Positions 1 through 12,200 of a stretch of DNA of 64,000 nucleotides are shown here, one piece after another. Positions within the stretch are counted from its first letter, which is position 1. Every line of letters starts with the position of its first letter. The position numbers and the translations under genes are program-made. Source of the DNA: Erpetoichthys calabaricus (Eukaryota; Chordata; Cladistia; Polypteriformes; Polypteridae); contig NC_041401.2 in assembly GCF_900747795.2 (NCBI RefSeq), forward strand, positions 67,063,246 to 67,127,245. The letters run 5' to 3'. The notes under the pieces were generated by a model that did not search any database, was not told the DNA's origin, and was given only the letters and a program-made list of their open reading frames with translations.

Positions 1-202
1 AGTAAAGAATCAGCACCTACTTCAAATTGCAATATATAAAACATCTTACATGTACAGCATAATTCCGTGTATGACTGATGTAACATGGAAAATAAAATGG
101 TATTATGAGCTCATGAATTGTTGAAAGCAGTGCAAGGCAGGGTGGACATCATTTTCTTCATTAAGGTCTTCTTTGTTTAATTATTTGGCCACACACCCCT
201 TA

Positions 203-3200
203 TTATGTTTTCCAAAATCTGTTGAGAAACTTCACCACCTCCTCATAGATAACAAACACAATTGCCACATCTAGACACACTCTGCCCAAACGGGGGACTG
301 TTCCTTTGTAAAACCTATAATTGCAAAAAGATGTTTATTTAGTTCTGATTTACCTATTTAACTTAAACAAAATAAATATATAAGAGATCCATCACAACCC
401 CAAATAAAACTACACTTCCGGGAAAACTATTTGTTAAACCATAAGAAATACCAGAATGACACATTTGTAATGAAAAGTTACAGCTATTTAAGAATGTTTC
501 TTTACAAACTACAATTCCCAGCATCACCCAGTGGAAAGATGAACACCCAGCCCTCTGGAATTAAAAAAATCTGTTGGTAGATAAGGACTAATGCTTTTGA
601 AAAAAAAAGAAAGTACACAAAAAATAACAAAAAATGCAACTGTTTTAGTAAACTCTGTAAACTTTTCAACTCTTCTCTGTCTCTGAAGTAAATGAAGTAA
701 TACACACATGACATCATCCTGTTTCTTGTAACTTACGCGAGTGGCCCTTCATTGCGCAGAATCTGATATGCACAGTCCAGGGTGTTTTTATATCGATAAG
801 CCTCCAGTCCCTGAAGTCAAAACAGTTACAGTCAGTTGGCTGAACAGAAAACAAAAAACAGCCAAGGTCTTAAAGATAAAAACAGTGCGGTCATGCCACA
901 GCACGCAAAATGATGGGCCTACAAAAATTAAGACAGCAGAGATTTTATGCAGTAGAAATAAGGATCGGTAACCTCCATCCATCCATCCATTATCCAACCC
1001 GCTGAATCCGAACACAGGGTCACGGGGGTCTGCTGGAGCCAATCCCAGCCAACACAGGGCACAAGGCAGGAACCAATCCCGGGCAGGGTGCCAACCCACC
1101 GCAGGACACACACAAACACACCCACACACCAAGCACACACTAGGGCCAATGTAGAATCGCCAATCCACCTAACCAGCATGTCTTTGGACTGTGGGATGAA
1201 ACCGGAGCGCCCGGAGGAAACCTATTGAATTAAAAACTTTCCTTAAAGAGTGCCTTTGTAATACTCACCTGCATTCTAGTTTTTATAACATCAAGGGGGG
1301 TGTTACCAAAGACGCTTGCAGCTCCTGCAGTTGCCCCAAAAACACCAGTTAAAAGAGGATTCATCTCTCGGTGGGGATCCTCACCTGAAAAAGGATGAAG
1401 ACCTGTCCTTACCCAAGGCTATGTTCTTAATCCAAAAGCATTAAACTGCAAACCCCTGCCCCAAAATTTTAAAGAAATGCAACTGTAGGGAGGTTCAGCT
1501 TTGTACAAAATCCTTTTGATATTTCTAACTTCCAGTTCCATATGACTGATGAGAACATCACAACATAGCTTAAAAATCAATTCCTTTGACATGACATGAA
1601 ATAGCCATGTATATCTTTACCTGAATTACCGTACATAATAGTGGAGGGGGAGCTTTTTCAACTTTATATATTGTTAACGCAAATACTTCTCTCAAAGAAC
1701 AGGAACCTGTTTTGGCAGATAGCTAGAGAAAGAGTCACTGTACTGGGATGACATCTTTCTGAAATGTCTTCCATTCAGCAATATTTATTTGTTATACTTG
1801 TCTTGCAAGTATAAAACACACACACACACTTGTTAAAACCTCACCAAAATCCTGAAAAATTAACCTTCTTGGAAGTAACACCTTTTTAAAGCAAGTTTAC
1901 TGGAACCGACTTAATTTTACCCTGAACTGCTGGTAACAAACCTATTTTAATGCTTAGGCAAGCAGCTTCAATACCGTGCATGCATAGAAGCCCACAAAAG
2001 ATTACAGTCTTGTCTAACCACTTAACAATAGTCAGTCAGGCCAAGCTTTGCTGATGAGAGTTAATGAGGGCAGCAATTAAAATTATTCTCCATCAATAAA
2101 CAGTATATCGTTCAATAGGTCTTTAGTATTATAAGCTAACATCAACATGCATAAACAGTCATAATTTAAATTTTTAAAGGTTAAACAAAATCATAAAGGG
2201 AGTACAAAAGTGAAAAAATTAAACAAAGTAAAGGAAAACTCTGTAGTTTCAGAGGTCTGTGAGTCAAAGTGGCAAATAAAGAAAGAATGAATGAATGATA
2301 ACTGGAACCTTGAGCTTAGTCCATGCATCTTGACAAACATCACAAGTATACTGTAAGTGCAGAGCAAGTCATAAGATTACAAGTAGTGATGTAACAAAAT
2401 GAAGATTCTTGGCCGATGCAGAATTTCAGAGAATACCAGGTTGAATAACAAATAACATTTCATTTTTTGTGCATTTGTTTCTCTGTCATTGCATTAAGTC
2501 TAAATTAAAATTAAACTCACTTTTGATTTGTGCTTCTCAATGAAACTGAATTATAAAACTGCAGCCTACTTAAAACCCCTCTCATTTTTTAAGTCAGTTT
2601 TTTCCAAGAGGGCACATTTGAAAAATGAACTGAAAATAAAGTGAATAAACAAATTAAACAGTAATATAGCTTTGCAAATAATAAGTGATGACTTACAGTA
2701 CATAAGTCCATCAACCATTGTACACTTTACCTTCATGCCGACAAAAAGAAAGAGAACTGATTAAACCAGCATGAAAGGGAAAAGAGGAAAATTACCATTT
2801 AGATACTGTACCTTTATACCAGTTGCGGAGGGAAGTCATAACGAAAAAACGAATAGCCTGGTTGGACCCCTGCTTCAGAACAGTTGCAGTTAGTCCCTGG
2901 TATGTCCCCCTTAACCCTGCAAATCAGAGAATTCTTGAAAAATGTAATCTCTTTATCTATATGGTACTACACCATTCCACATGGGCACACATACCTTGAT
3001 CCCGAATGATTTCTCGGACTCCATGATAGAAACCTCTGTATCGGGGAATTGTGGAGTTCTGATCATGAATAAACTTCACCTGAAGCAAAAATAAAATATA
3101 TATATAAAAAAAATACTTTTTAAAAACCATGCTTATATTAAGTTAGCAAGTGTACTAAAAAGTAAAGAATAAGTCTCTCGTACATCACTCTCCAAATAAG

Positions 3201-6200
3201 AGGTGGGCACTTTTGCTAAGATTTTAAGAACTGCTTTTTGAATGTTGATTGATGAAAGCATCCACGCTTTTATTTTACGAGTGATGTATGAAAGACTTAT
3301 TTTTTACTTTTTAGTACACTTTTTAACTTAATATAAGCGTGGTTTTTAAAAAGTATTTTTTATATATATATTATTTTCAACTTTTTAGCCTTGGGTTTGT
3401 TTTAGTGCTATCCGTTACTAGTGCCATCTATTGGTGAAATCTTGAACTATTCTTCATATGAAAATGTAATTTCTTAATTAACATGGATTAATTTTTCAGT
3501 TAGTGAAACTAATTATTGATTCATGTATTGTCATCAGAAGTGAGTAAGTGTGCAAAATTTCAAGTCATTTGTACAACAGGAAGTGGGTTAAATATTGATT
3601 ACAAGATTTGTACCAGACAACAAACAGGTGAACTTAATATATAGTGTGGTAATAATAATAATAATAATAATAATGATAATAATAATAATAACAATAATAA
3701 ATAAAAAAGGGCAGATTTAGTCATTAAGGAATCTAAAAACAATGTAAGACCAGATGATAATTTAGCATGCTAACAATCAGTTGGATGACATAAGAAAATT
3801 TACAAAATGGGCTTAATGGCAAGCAGCCTTTAAAGTCGAGATGAGGTTGAAACATTAAAACAAGCACACAGAAAGAGAGATGAAATACTTATATATCAAA
3901 AAATGAATAAATATACTCTATTTTTTAACTGCAATTCAAGAAATTAAATGTAAAAGAATAAATTACAACGAACTAGTAAAACTGTTTGGTACACAATTTT
4001 GGTCAGTACACTACCAAAACTATACATGTACACTTGATAATAAATTTGAACTTGAAGTGCACACATGCCCATCTGAACCTAATATCCCAAGACTGTGTTC
4101 TCCATTCCTGGGAAAGCAATATATTATAGCGAGATTCACTTTCTTGGCTACTTTAGCACAGAAGCTTTTGTCTGCATTGTTTACCAGTGTGGTGGGTGAA
4201 GAGTTACAGATAAGAGAAGAAACAGATTTGCAAGATTAGATATTATTGTTTTTAAAAATAACCTGCCTCTAACATTTGAAATCTTAATTGAGACAGATTA
4301 TTTCAGTTGCTAGGAATTACAACAAGTATGGTAGTTTTTTAATTGAAATTCTAATTTTTAAGAGTTTGTATCTACTGTTGGTTAAGTATTAAAAACAATA
4401 CAAGAGTTATTGTTAATCTTAATAGATATCATTAAAAATAATATGTATATTCCAGGCCTGGGAAAATAAACATGTTAATGTTTGTGATTAATGTGGCCTG
4501 TTTAAGGTCAGGTCAGGTTGGGGAGCATGCACTGGTACAGCGTGTTGCCGCAACCAACCACTCTACGAATAGGACGCTACCGTTCAGTGGGTGACGCCTG
4601 TACCCTATTGGCTCTCTGACAGTTTTGACTCTTCCGGCAATGGGGCTCACGAGGGCTTCCCCCCACCGTCCCCTTCATAATGCAAGCAGCCACATCTGTC
4701 ATCTCAGAGCTATGTGAAGTTTTTTTACCACCAACCCGCATGATTTCCCAGCAAGTTGGAGGACTGCTTGCAGGGCTGGATGCAGTCTAATGTCATACGC
4801 ATAAAATATATTCTTGCACCCAGGGCCGGCAATGAGACAAACTCCTCAGGCAGTGCTTTAAACATTATGCAACAATAATACTGTAATGATCCAGCCGGAG
4901 ACATGGAGGGACATGGGGCTGGACAGCTGCTGCGCACAACGCTTGCACACGGTGCAGTGCAATATGCTAATGAAACACCTCAGCAGGAGGAGGAGGCCCC
5001 AGAAGAAAGGGTGGAAGGAGCTGGAAGGTGTGTTTGTTTTGTCTGCACTGGGAATGGACAGAAGAAGAACACGGTGTGTGGGAACAGAGTAGAGTGAATG
5101 ATCTAGTAGAGGTGAACGACAATCAAAGAACTGCGTGCTTCGGGACCGTAGCACTGAAGTGACAGATAAACAGTGTAAGAATTGAATGAGTCCAATTGCA
5201 AGTAGAAAAGCTGAGGTGTCTGCCATGGCCAAAACAGTGAGAGTTTAGCTGGGGAAAATCAGTAAAAGCTCATCAGTTTCAAACTCCTGAAACATGTATT
5301 ACTGTTGTTTCTCCCTGATTGATTGTGGATGTTACAATACACATAAGTGTGTACCTAAAGAATTACATACACATCCAGTACCATATTTATATACTAACTT
5401 TAAAAATTTAATGAAATATTAATTTAAAGGTTTAATATTTCCTATTAGGGCAGCACGGTGGCGCAGTGAGTAGCGCTGCTGCCTCGCAGTTGGGAGATCT
5501 GGGTACCTGGGTTCGCTTCCCAGGTCCTCCCTGCATGGAGTTTGCATGTTCTCCCCGTGTCTGCATGGGTTTCCTCCGGGCGCTCCGGTTTCCTCCCACA
5601 GTCCAAAGACATGCATGTTAGGTGGATTGGCGATTCTAAATTGGCTCTAGTGTGTGCTTGGTGTGTGGGTGTGTTTGTGTGTGTCCTGTGGTGGGTTGGC
5701 ACCCTGCCCAGGATTGTTTCCTGCCTTGTGCCCTGTGTTGGCTGGGATTGGCTCCAGCAGACCCCCGTGACCCTGTGTTTGGATTCAGCGGGTTGGAAAA
5801 TGGATGGATGGATGGAATATTTCCTATTATGCAGTTTACAACAATACCCCACATGCCACTATGTAGCACTGCTGTTCATTTTGTTGATTTATAGATATTG
5901 ACATAGGTGCAGGGGAGTGGGGGGGGGTTTATGGCAGTCCTAGTGCAATAGAAAAAAGTTGCAAAGGTTTCAATCCATGTTTCTGTAAGATGACTGAATC
6001 AATATCATATTACATAGGTGCTAAATAAGTTATTTCTGAGGGGCACTGAAACCAAAATAAACATCTAGTACCTCTGATTTTACTCGCCGGTCTCCCAGGA
6101 AGCTTACAATGCTGACTGGCCTAACATAATGACAAAATTTTACAAAACAGAAGTGTAATGATTATTCCTACCCATTATTCCAGTTTGCAGTATATTGGCT

Positions 6201-9200
6201 AATTTATTCAAAGAATGCAACTTAATCATCCAGGTAATACAAGGTGTCAGTTTTGATGCGAGATAGCAGCTACAGAGATCTTTTTTAGCGTGCCAGGAGC
6301 AAAGGTGTTGGTAAAGCAGTGTTTTTTCCAACCTTTTTTCTGTGGTGGCACACTTTCCGTAACCCAAAAAATCCCAAGGCACAACACAATTCTACCAACC
6401 ACAAAAGCATTAAATCTATACACGTGCTAAACTGTCAAAAGGGGCGGGACAGGGGAGCGGCAAAAAAAAAAGCAGCTAGGAGATTGCCATTCGCAGACAC
6501 AGCACTTAGTGAGCACTTTGGAAACCATTTTCCCAGCTGCTTCTTCCCTCTGCCCACTCATACAGGCAGTCCTATCTTTGCATCACTCCACTGACCCAAG
6601 GTCAAAGGCAACTTGTATGCTCACTGTCCCTCAGGCTCTGTGTGAGTCACTGGTGAACACACACCCAGGCAATTGGACCCCCCAACATATCTCCTGGCTG
6701 CTAAAGTGCTCTATAAGTGCTGTGTCTGTAAAACAGTGATCACAGAGCTGCTTTTATGTCAGCTCCTCTGGGTAGTCCTGTCCTCCTTGGACAAGTCTCG
6801 ACAACCTGAGGAGTATGTCTCTCTCTCAGGTTAGGATCCAGGAGCATTACACTGGTATTTCCACTGGAAAAACACTTACGTAGGTATAATTATCAAGTTG
6901 TTGATGGTGATGAACAATTGAGGTTAGTATTTGTAGAGTTATAACAAAAGTTTTAATGTATGCCCTATTAAGAGATGCATATTCTTTCAATTCAAGTTTA
7001 CAGTCATTTAGATCGTTTAACTTTTACTTGGACAAAGCTGTGTTTCATATGCTATACCAATTTGACAATTAATACATTGGTCTTGCTTTCTTATTGCCTT
7101 CTTTTAAACCTGCCTTTTAGGAAGGCATTGAAATTCAGGTTGTACTTGCTCAAGTAGTATTTTGTTAAAAGTTCAGGTTATAGGTCATTGTTTAAATTTA
7201 AACTATGCCATTGTTTTTCTTAATTCCTTTGTGTTGATTCTACATTAAATTTGTGATTCAGTGTGTATTTACTGTACTTCCTGATTTATGTATTCATTTT
7301 ATAGTTACATATTTTAATGTTAGATGTGATTAATCCCAATTAATTACATTCATTTATGTGATTAATTTTTTTAATCAATTCCCAGCCCTAATATATTCTT
7401 TCTTAAACTAAAGCCATATTTTACATTCACAACGGCTTTTTAAATAAAACTGTATTGATCTCATGTATTTGTTTTTGAAAATGGAGAATCATTGCTTTGG
7501 CCAACAATGTTTATTAAGTACTCAATATTGGCTGTCAAAAATCGTATTGGCGTACTCCTAGTACAGATTATATTATACTGAATGTAAGTCCTCTACTGCA
7601 CTGCTTTTCTTGTCTTTTTCATCAGAGGAAAATCTATGGTACTATATTAAACACCACTGAATTAGAAAAATTGCAAAATTGCATTGGTACTAAAATCTGA
7701 CTAACATATATCTCTCTCTATATATAAAATCCAACGTCTGTCTGTCTGTGCGCTTTTCACGAGAGAACTACTTAACGGATTTAGATCAGGTTTTTTTCTA
7801 TAATATGCTTGAACATTCTGGTGGTTTTTGCGACTTCTCTCATCACGCTATGAATTATAGTTTGCTTGCAGGAGCGATATATTTGCGCTAAACCAAGACA
7901 GAGGCTGTGTGACGAGGGGAGGGGGAAGAATGACATCAGGAGTGGGGAGTCGATCTACATCTGTGTTTTGGAGTGTAACTTGCCTCCACTTAACTAGCGA
8001 TACCTTTTTGTTTATTGATTTTTAAAGTTTGTCCTGTTTCTCTACTACGTGGGTAGAGCCGCAGGGAACGGCTAGTCCTGAATAAATGTGATGCCTTAAT
8101 CTTTCCACCGATACAAATTTAATGAAATACTGTACACTGTCCAACAAAAATATAAGAAGCTTCTGGTAAATAAAAAAAAAATCTAGTCTTGCCTTCACAA
8201 AACATTAACTCAGCCTAGAAAGTTAATGGAAGCCCAGATATTTCAAAACTGTGTTTTCATTACGAAAGTCATTACTGTGTCTGTCTTCAACTTACAGAAT
8301 ACTGGTTCTGGCCAGAAGAGTACATACTGAAACTGTCAGTCAATCATCAGAAGAGGCAGGCTGCTAGAAATTCTCAGCAGCTCCCAGAATTAAGCTCTGC
8401 ACTATTGCACAATACAGTATCTGAATCATCTAAAAGATGCAGCTTCTTTTTTAAAAAGCAATATTTGCCTTGTGCAAAAGGAAATTCTTCTGTTCTATAA
8501 TTCTTCTTTGTACTTCAGAACCTAAATGAAAGCATTGTGCCAGCAGCAGAGATGCTTAATGCACTGGAGACTGATTAGTAAATATTGGCTAGATCCTACC
8601 GAATCCAGCAGCTGCCCTAAGAAACTTACTGCTGTGTACATTATACTCACGGTGTGAGAATACTTTTATAAACTCTATTGAAAATAATAATAATAATAAT
8701 TCATTACATTTATATAGCGCTTTTCTCACTACTCAAAGCGCTATCCACACAAAATAATATTTAATGTATTGATATCTGGAGTCTGAACTGTTTTAAGAAC
8801 CACAGAACACAGAAGTGCTATGTAACAAGATGAATTTTTGAGTTGATGCTCCTGACTCAAGGTGCCACACACTGGGGGCCATGCCCTCTCCCCAAAGTGT
8901 ACACAGTTGCACACACACATGCACACAGCCACAAACAAAGCAAAAAAAAGAGTCTTTAATCAAAAGAACAAAAGGAAAAGTTGTGTTTATTCAACTTTTA
9001 TTCTATCTTATATTCAGGCCTTTGAGTGCAGTTAAGTGAATGAGCTAAAAACAAAATCACGCATACAGTATATTCAGGGTAAATATTAAGTGAGTAACCT
9101 ATTATAACAGATGTTAATAGAAACGCATGTTAATAATTTAAATAATTCAAATTCAAAATGTCCAGTTTAAACTGCAATAACGTGTTGGCAGAAGAAAATA

Positions 9201-12200
9201 ACAGAGAATTGATGAATGTTCTCAGTTTTTAGCTGGGTGTATATTAAGGTTAGAGAGAGACAAACTTTGATATTTCTGTATCTTCCATAACCTAAACAAT
9301 CACATGTAACCCAGTTAACAACAAGACACATGTATTTTTATCACTGTTTTTTGCTAGTCCAAGTGCATCATAACCTGCAATGCTTTAGCTACAGGACACA
9401 TGGAACTTCTTTACAAGTTTTTCCTTTGCATATATTTTCTTCCTGACTTTCCACAAGTCAAACTGTACATAGAATACCAGAACAGTGATTTCAGCATTCA
9501 AATACTGGCACCATGAATGGTAATCTGTGTATTCAACTTTACATGCACACCCCTACTTTATATTGGAAGCACAGTGCTGCTACCTCGTAGCTCTGGAGTC
9601 CTGGGTTTAAATGCTGGCCTGAGCTCTTTTTTTGAGAAGTCCGTAGTTTCCTCTGACATCTGTGTGAGACATATAACTAAATCCTTATTGATGGGCCTTT
9701 CACACAGTTATGAATTGGGTAGTGTTTTGATGCAGCATCTCCTGGAGGTTCATAATATTTAACATACAGAATCACCAATCTTTGACCACAGCTCAGCTTT
9801 TACCACAATTGTTTTCCCTGAGGCTTCTAAAGAACTGTTAGATGTGGGAATAAATCAGTCCTTGTGTAATTGGCTATTTAATTTCCTTTCTTCAAATTTA
9901 AGCATATCATCTTTAATCCTCTCACCCAGAGTATGGTGCCCTCCAGGGATGAAGATTTATTCACTCCTTTATTTCTGCATACAGATAACTACACTTTACA
10001 CACAAATTCAAGAAAAAGGGAACAGTTTGCTGATAGCAACTCATTTCAGAGGTTCTTCTAAAATAGATGAATGAGATGACCAAAATAGTTTAATGGTATA
10101 CCCTGAATAATCTGGAAATGTCAAAAAAAAAAAAGAAAAAAGAAAAACTGGTGGGGGTGGAGAATTTTAGAGCAGGATGAAAGAATGATCTCACCATTTT
10201 TAAGTAATAATCGAATATTACAGGTGGTGAAACATTTCAGGATTCTAGGCACTACTTTTTTCCATATTCTAATATAGAAGGTCTACACCTCATTTATGGT
10301 CAAAATATTGTACAATAACTCATTCTTTTGGCACATAAAGAAATAACTAATTTAAAAATGATTGTTGCAGAAGGTGTTTGGACTTACTTCATAAATATGT
10401 GTTAGAATAATATATTTTCTCAGCAGAAGAAGCAGTAGTGAGAGTAGTGTGCAGTGTTTGTCTGCTTCTAAAATCAAAGGACTCCATCTTTCAGAATGAA
10501 ACTTAGACCCCTATTTTAGAATTGCACTCACCTTGATGGTCTCCATAGGACAGACAACCAATATAGCCTCTGCCACCCCTGCACCCAGTCCGCACAGCAG
10601 ACTACGTGTGTTATCCAGTCTCCCTGTGCTATCTTTTGCCTGATTGCTAAGGAACTCAAACATTCCAAACCTGTCAGGATGAAAGAAGACAACATGGGGG
10701 CACTTAAGGCAGAGATGGTTGACATACATAATGCTACCTACAGACAGCTGTAACAATGAATGAGTGGTTTTCATATGTAAAAAGAGTCCATTTTTCACTT
10801 TATGAAAAACTCAGTTTCCTTTGCTAATTGCAGCTCAACAGATCAACATGTAGTTGCGTCCATAAGATTTTTCTTAAATATCTGTATGCTGTCCATTTCC
10901 AAATTCATGTAGGGTGGCTTCATCCTTCAATTCACGTTTAGGAAGCTGAGGCCACTAAATATCAAAGAATTTCTGAAAACCGGTATAGACAAACAATTCT
11001 TGCTTTATTATCTGAATATACTAATGCTTCCTGAAATAACACAAGTCACATTCCCCAGGAAGATAAAAGTGTCTTGGACAAAACTGAACATGTTAAAAGT
11101 TAAACACTCCCTCCAGGTATAAATATTTATGAAGAGATAAGATTCACTACACAAGTTAAGGTGAGGTTTACTGGTAAGCAAGAAAATTTCAGAACCGTTA
11201 TCAGTAAAGCATTTATGAACAGCATATAGCCAAAAAAAATGTTTTCCATTCTGGTTTTATTCCTACCTGACAGCTGATTTAGGAATAGATCCATAAAGCA
11301 GAGAGCTGAGTCCTCGATACAGGCCTTTGAAGCCATGGTCTTGTACAGTTAGCTTCACACAGTCGCCTACCAAAAAACACATCACCTTAAAGCTGAAGAT
11401 GAGAACTATCTAAAACAGACCTGCTCACAGAAAAGAATTCTCACACATCAGACAAGCTTTAAAAAATAATGCTGTGAAACACTTCATTTCATGTTGGATA
11501 TTAACTTTAATTTTAAAGAAATGTATAGTTTTAGTAAATGAGGGCAAATTAAGGACTGCCTGTCTTAGATTAAAGAGGGGTTGAAGGATATTTGCAAATA
11601 AATACATGAGCTTCAAAACAAACAGACAACAAAAACCAAAGAGCGACTGTATTCACTGGCTTTAGAACATGTTGAATGGTTTAAAAGCTGTTTAAGTAAT
11701 TTCCTAACAGCTTTGTATGAGTTTAGAAGTACTTTTGGAAAAACTACAGAGTTTGCAAAAAAAAAAATTAATCTCATAAAACAGAATACTTAGACTATCA
11801 AGGAATAAATTCAAATTAATTTTACATTAATTTTGAATAAAAATAAGAAACAATTAATTTAGACACAGCTGGGTTGAAAATTTCAAATATGGTCAACGGC
11901 ATGAAATCTGAGATATAGATGCAAGATGTTTTCTCTCCCCTTATCACAGCAGTACAAAAAGACTGGATAAAAAGTAAATGGTGTTTGTTATAGAGAAAGG
12001 ATTTATATTATCAACAGGACTGGATGAATATAAAGAAAATAATACATTCTTAGTCCCATGGGCTGAAACCTATCACAAGTATACAAGGCAGGGATCAACC
12101 CTGGATGGAGCACCAGTTCATCTCAGAATCTACTCGTATACAGTACATACCCACATAGGCTCAATCTGGAATCACCAACCAGCTCAACACACATCTTTAA

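Noticed and set aside
1-202. Polyadenylation signal for SLC25A1
   Set aside because: Only a weak ATTAAA (complement, near 176-181) about 20 bp after the stop; too close to the stop to accept, and the real site probably lies outside the window.
5542-5901. 119-codon Cys/Trp-rich frame and its partners on the other strand
   Set aside because: Read-through of the SINE body; the same frames recur wherever the SINE occurs (for example 788-1168 in complement).
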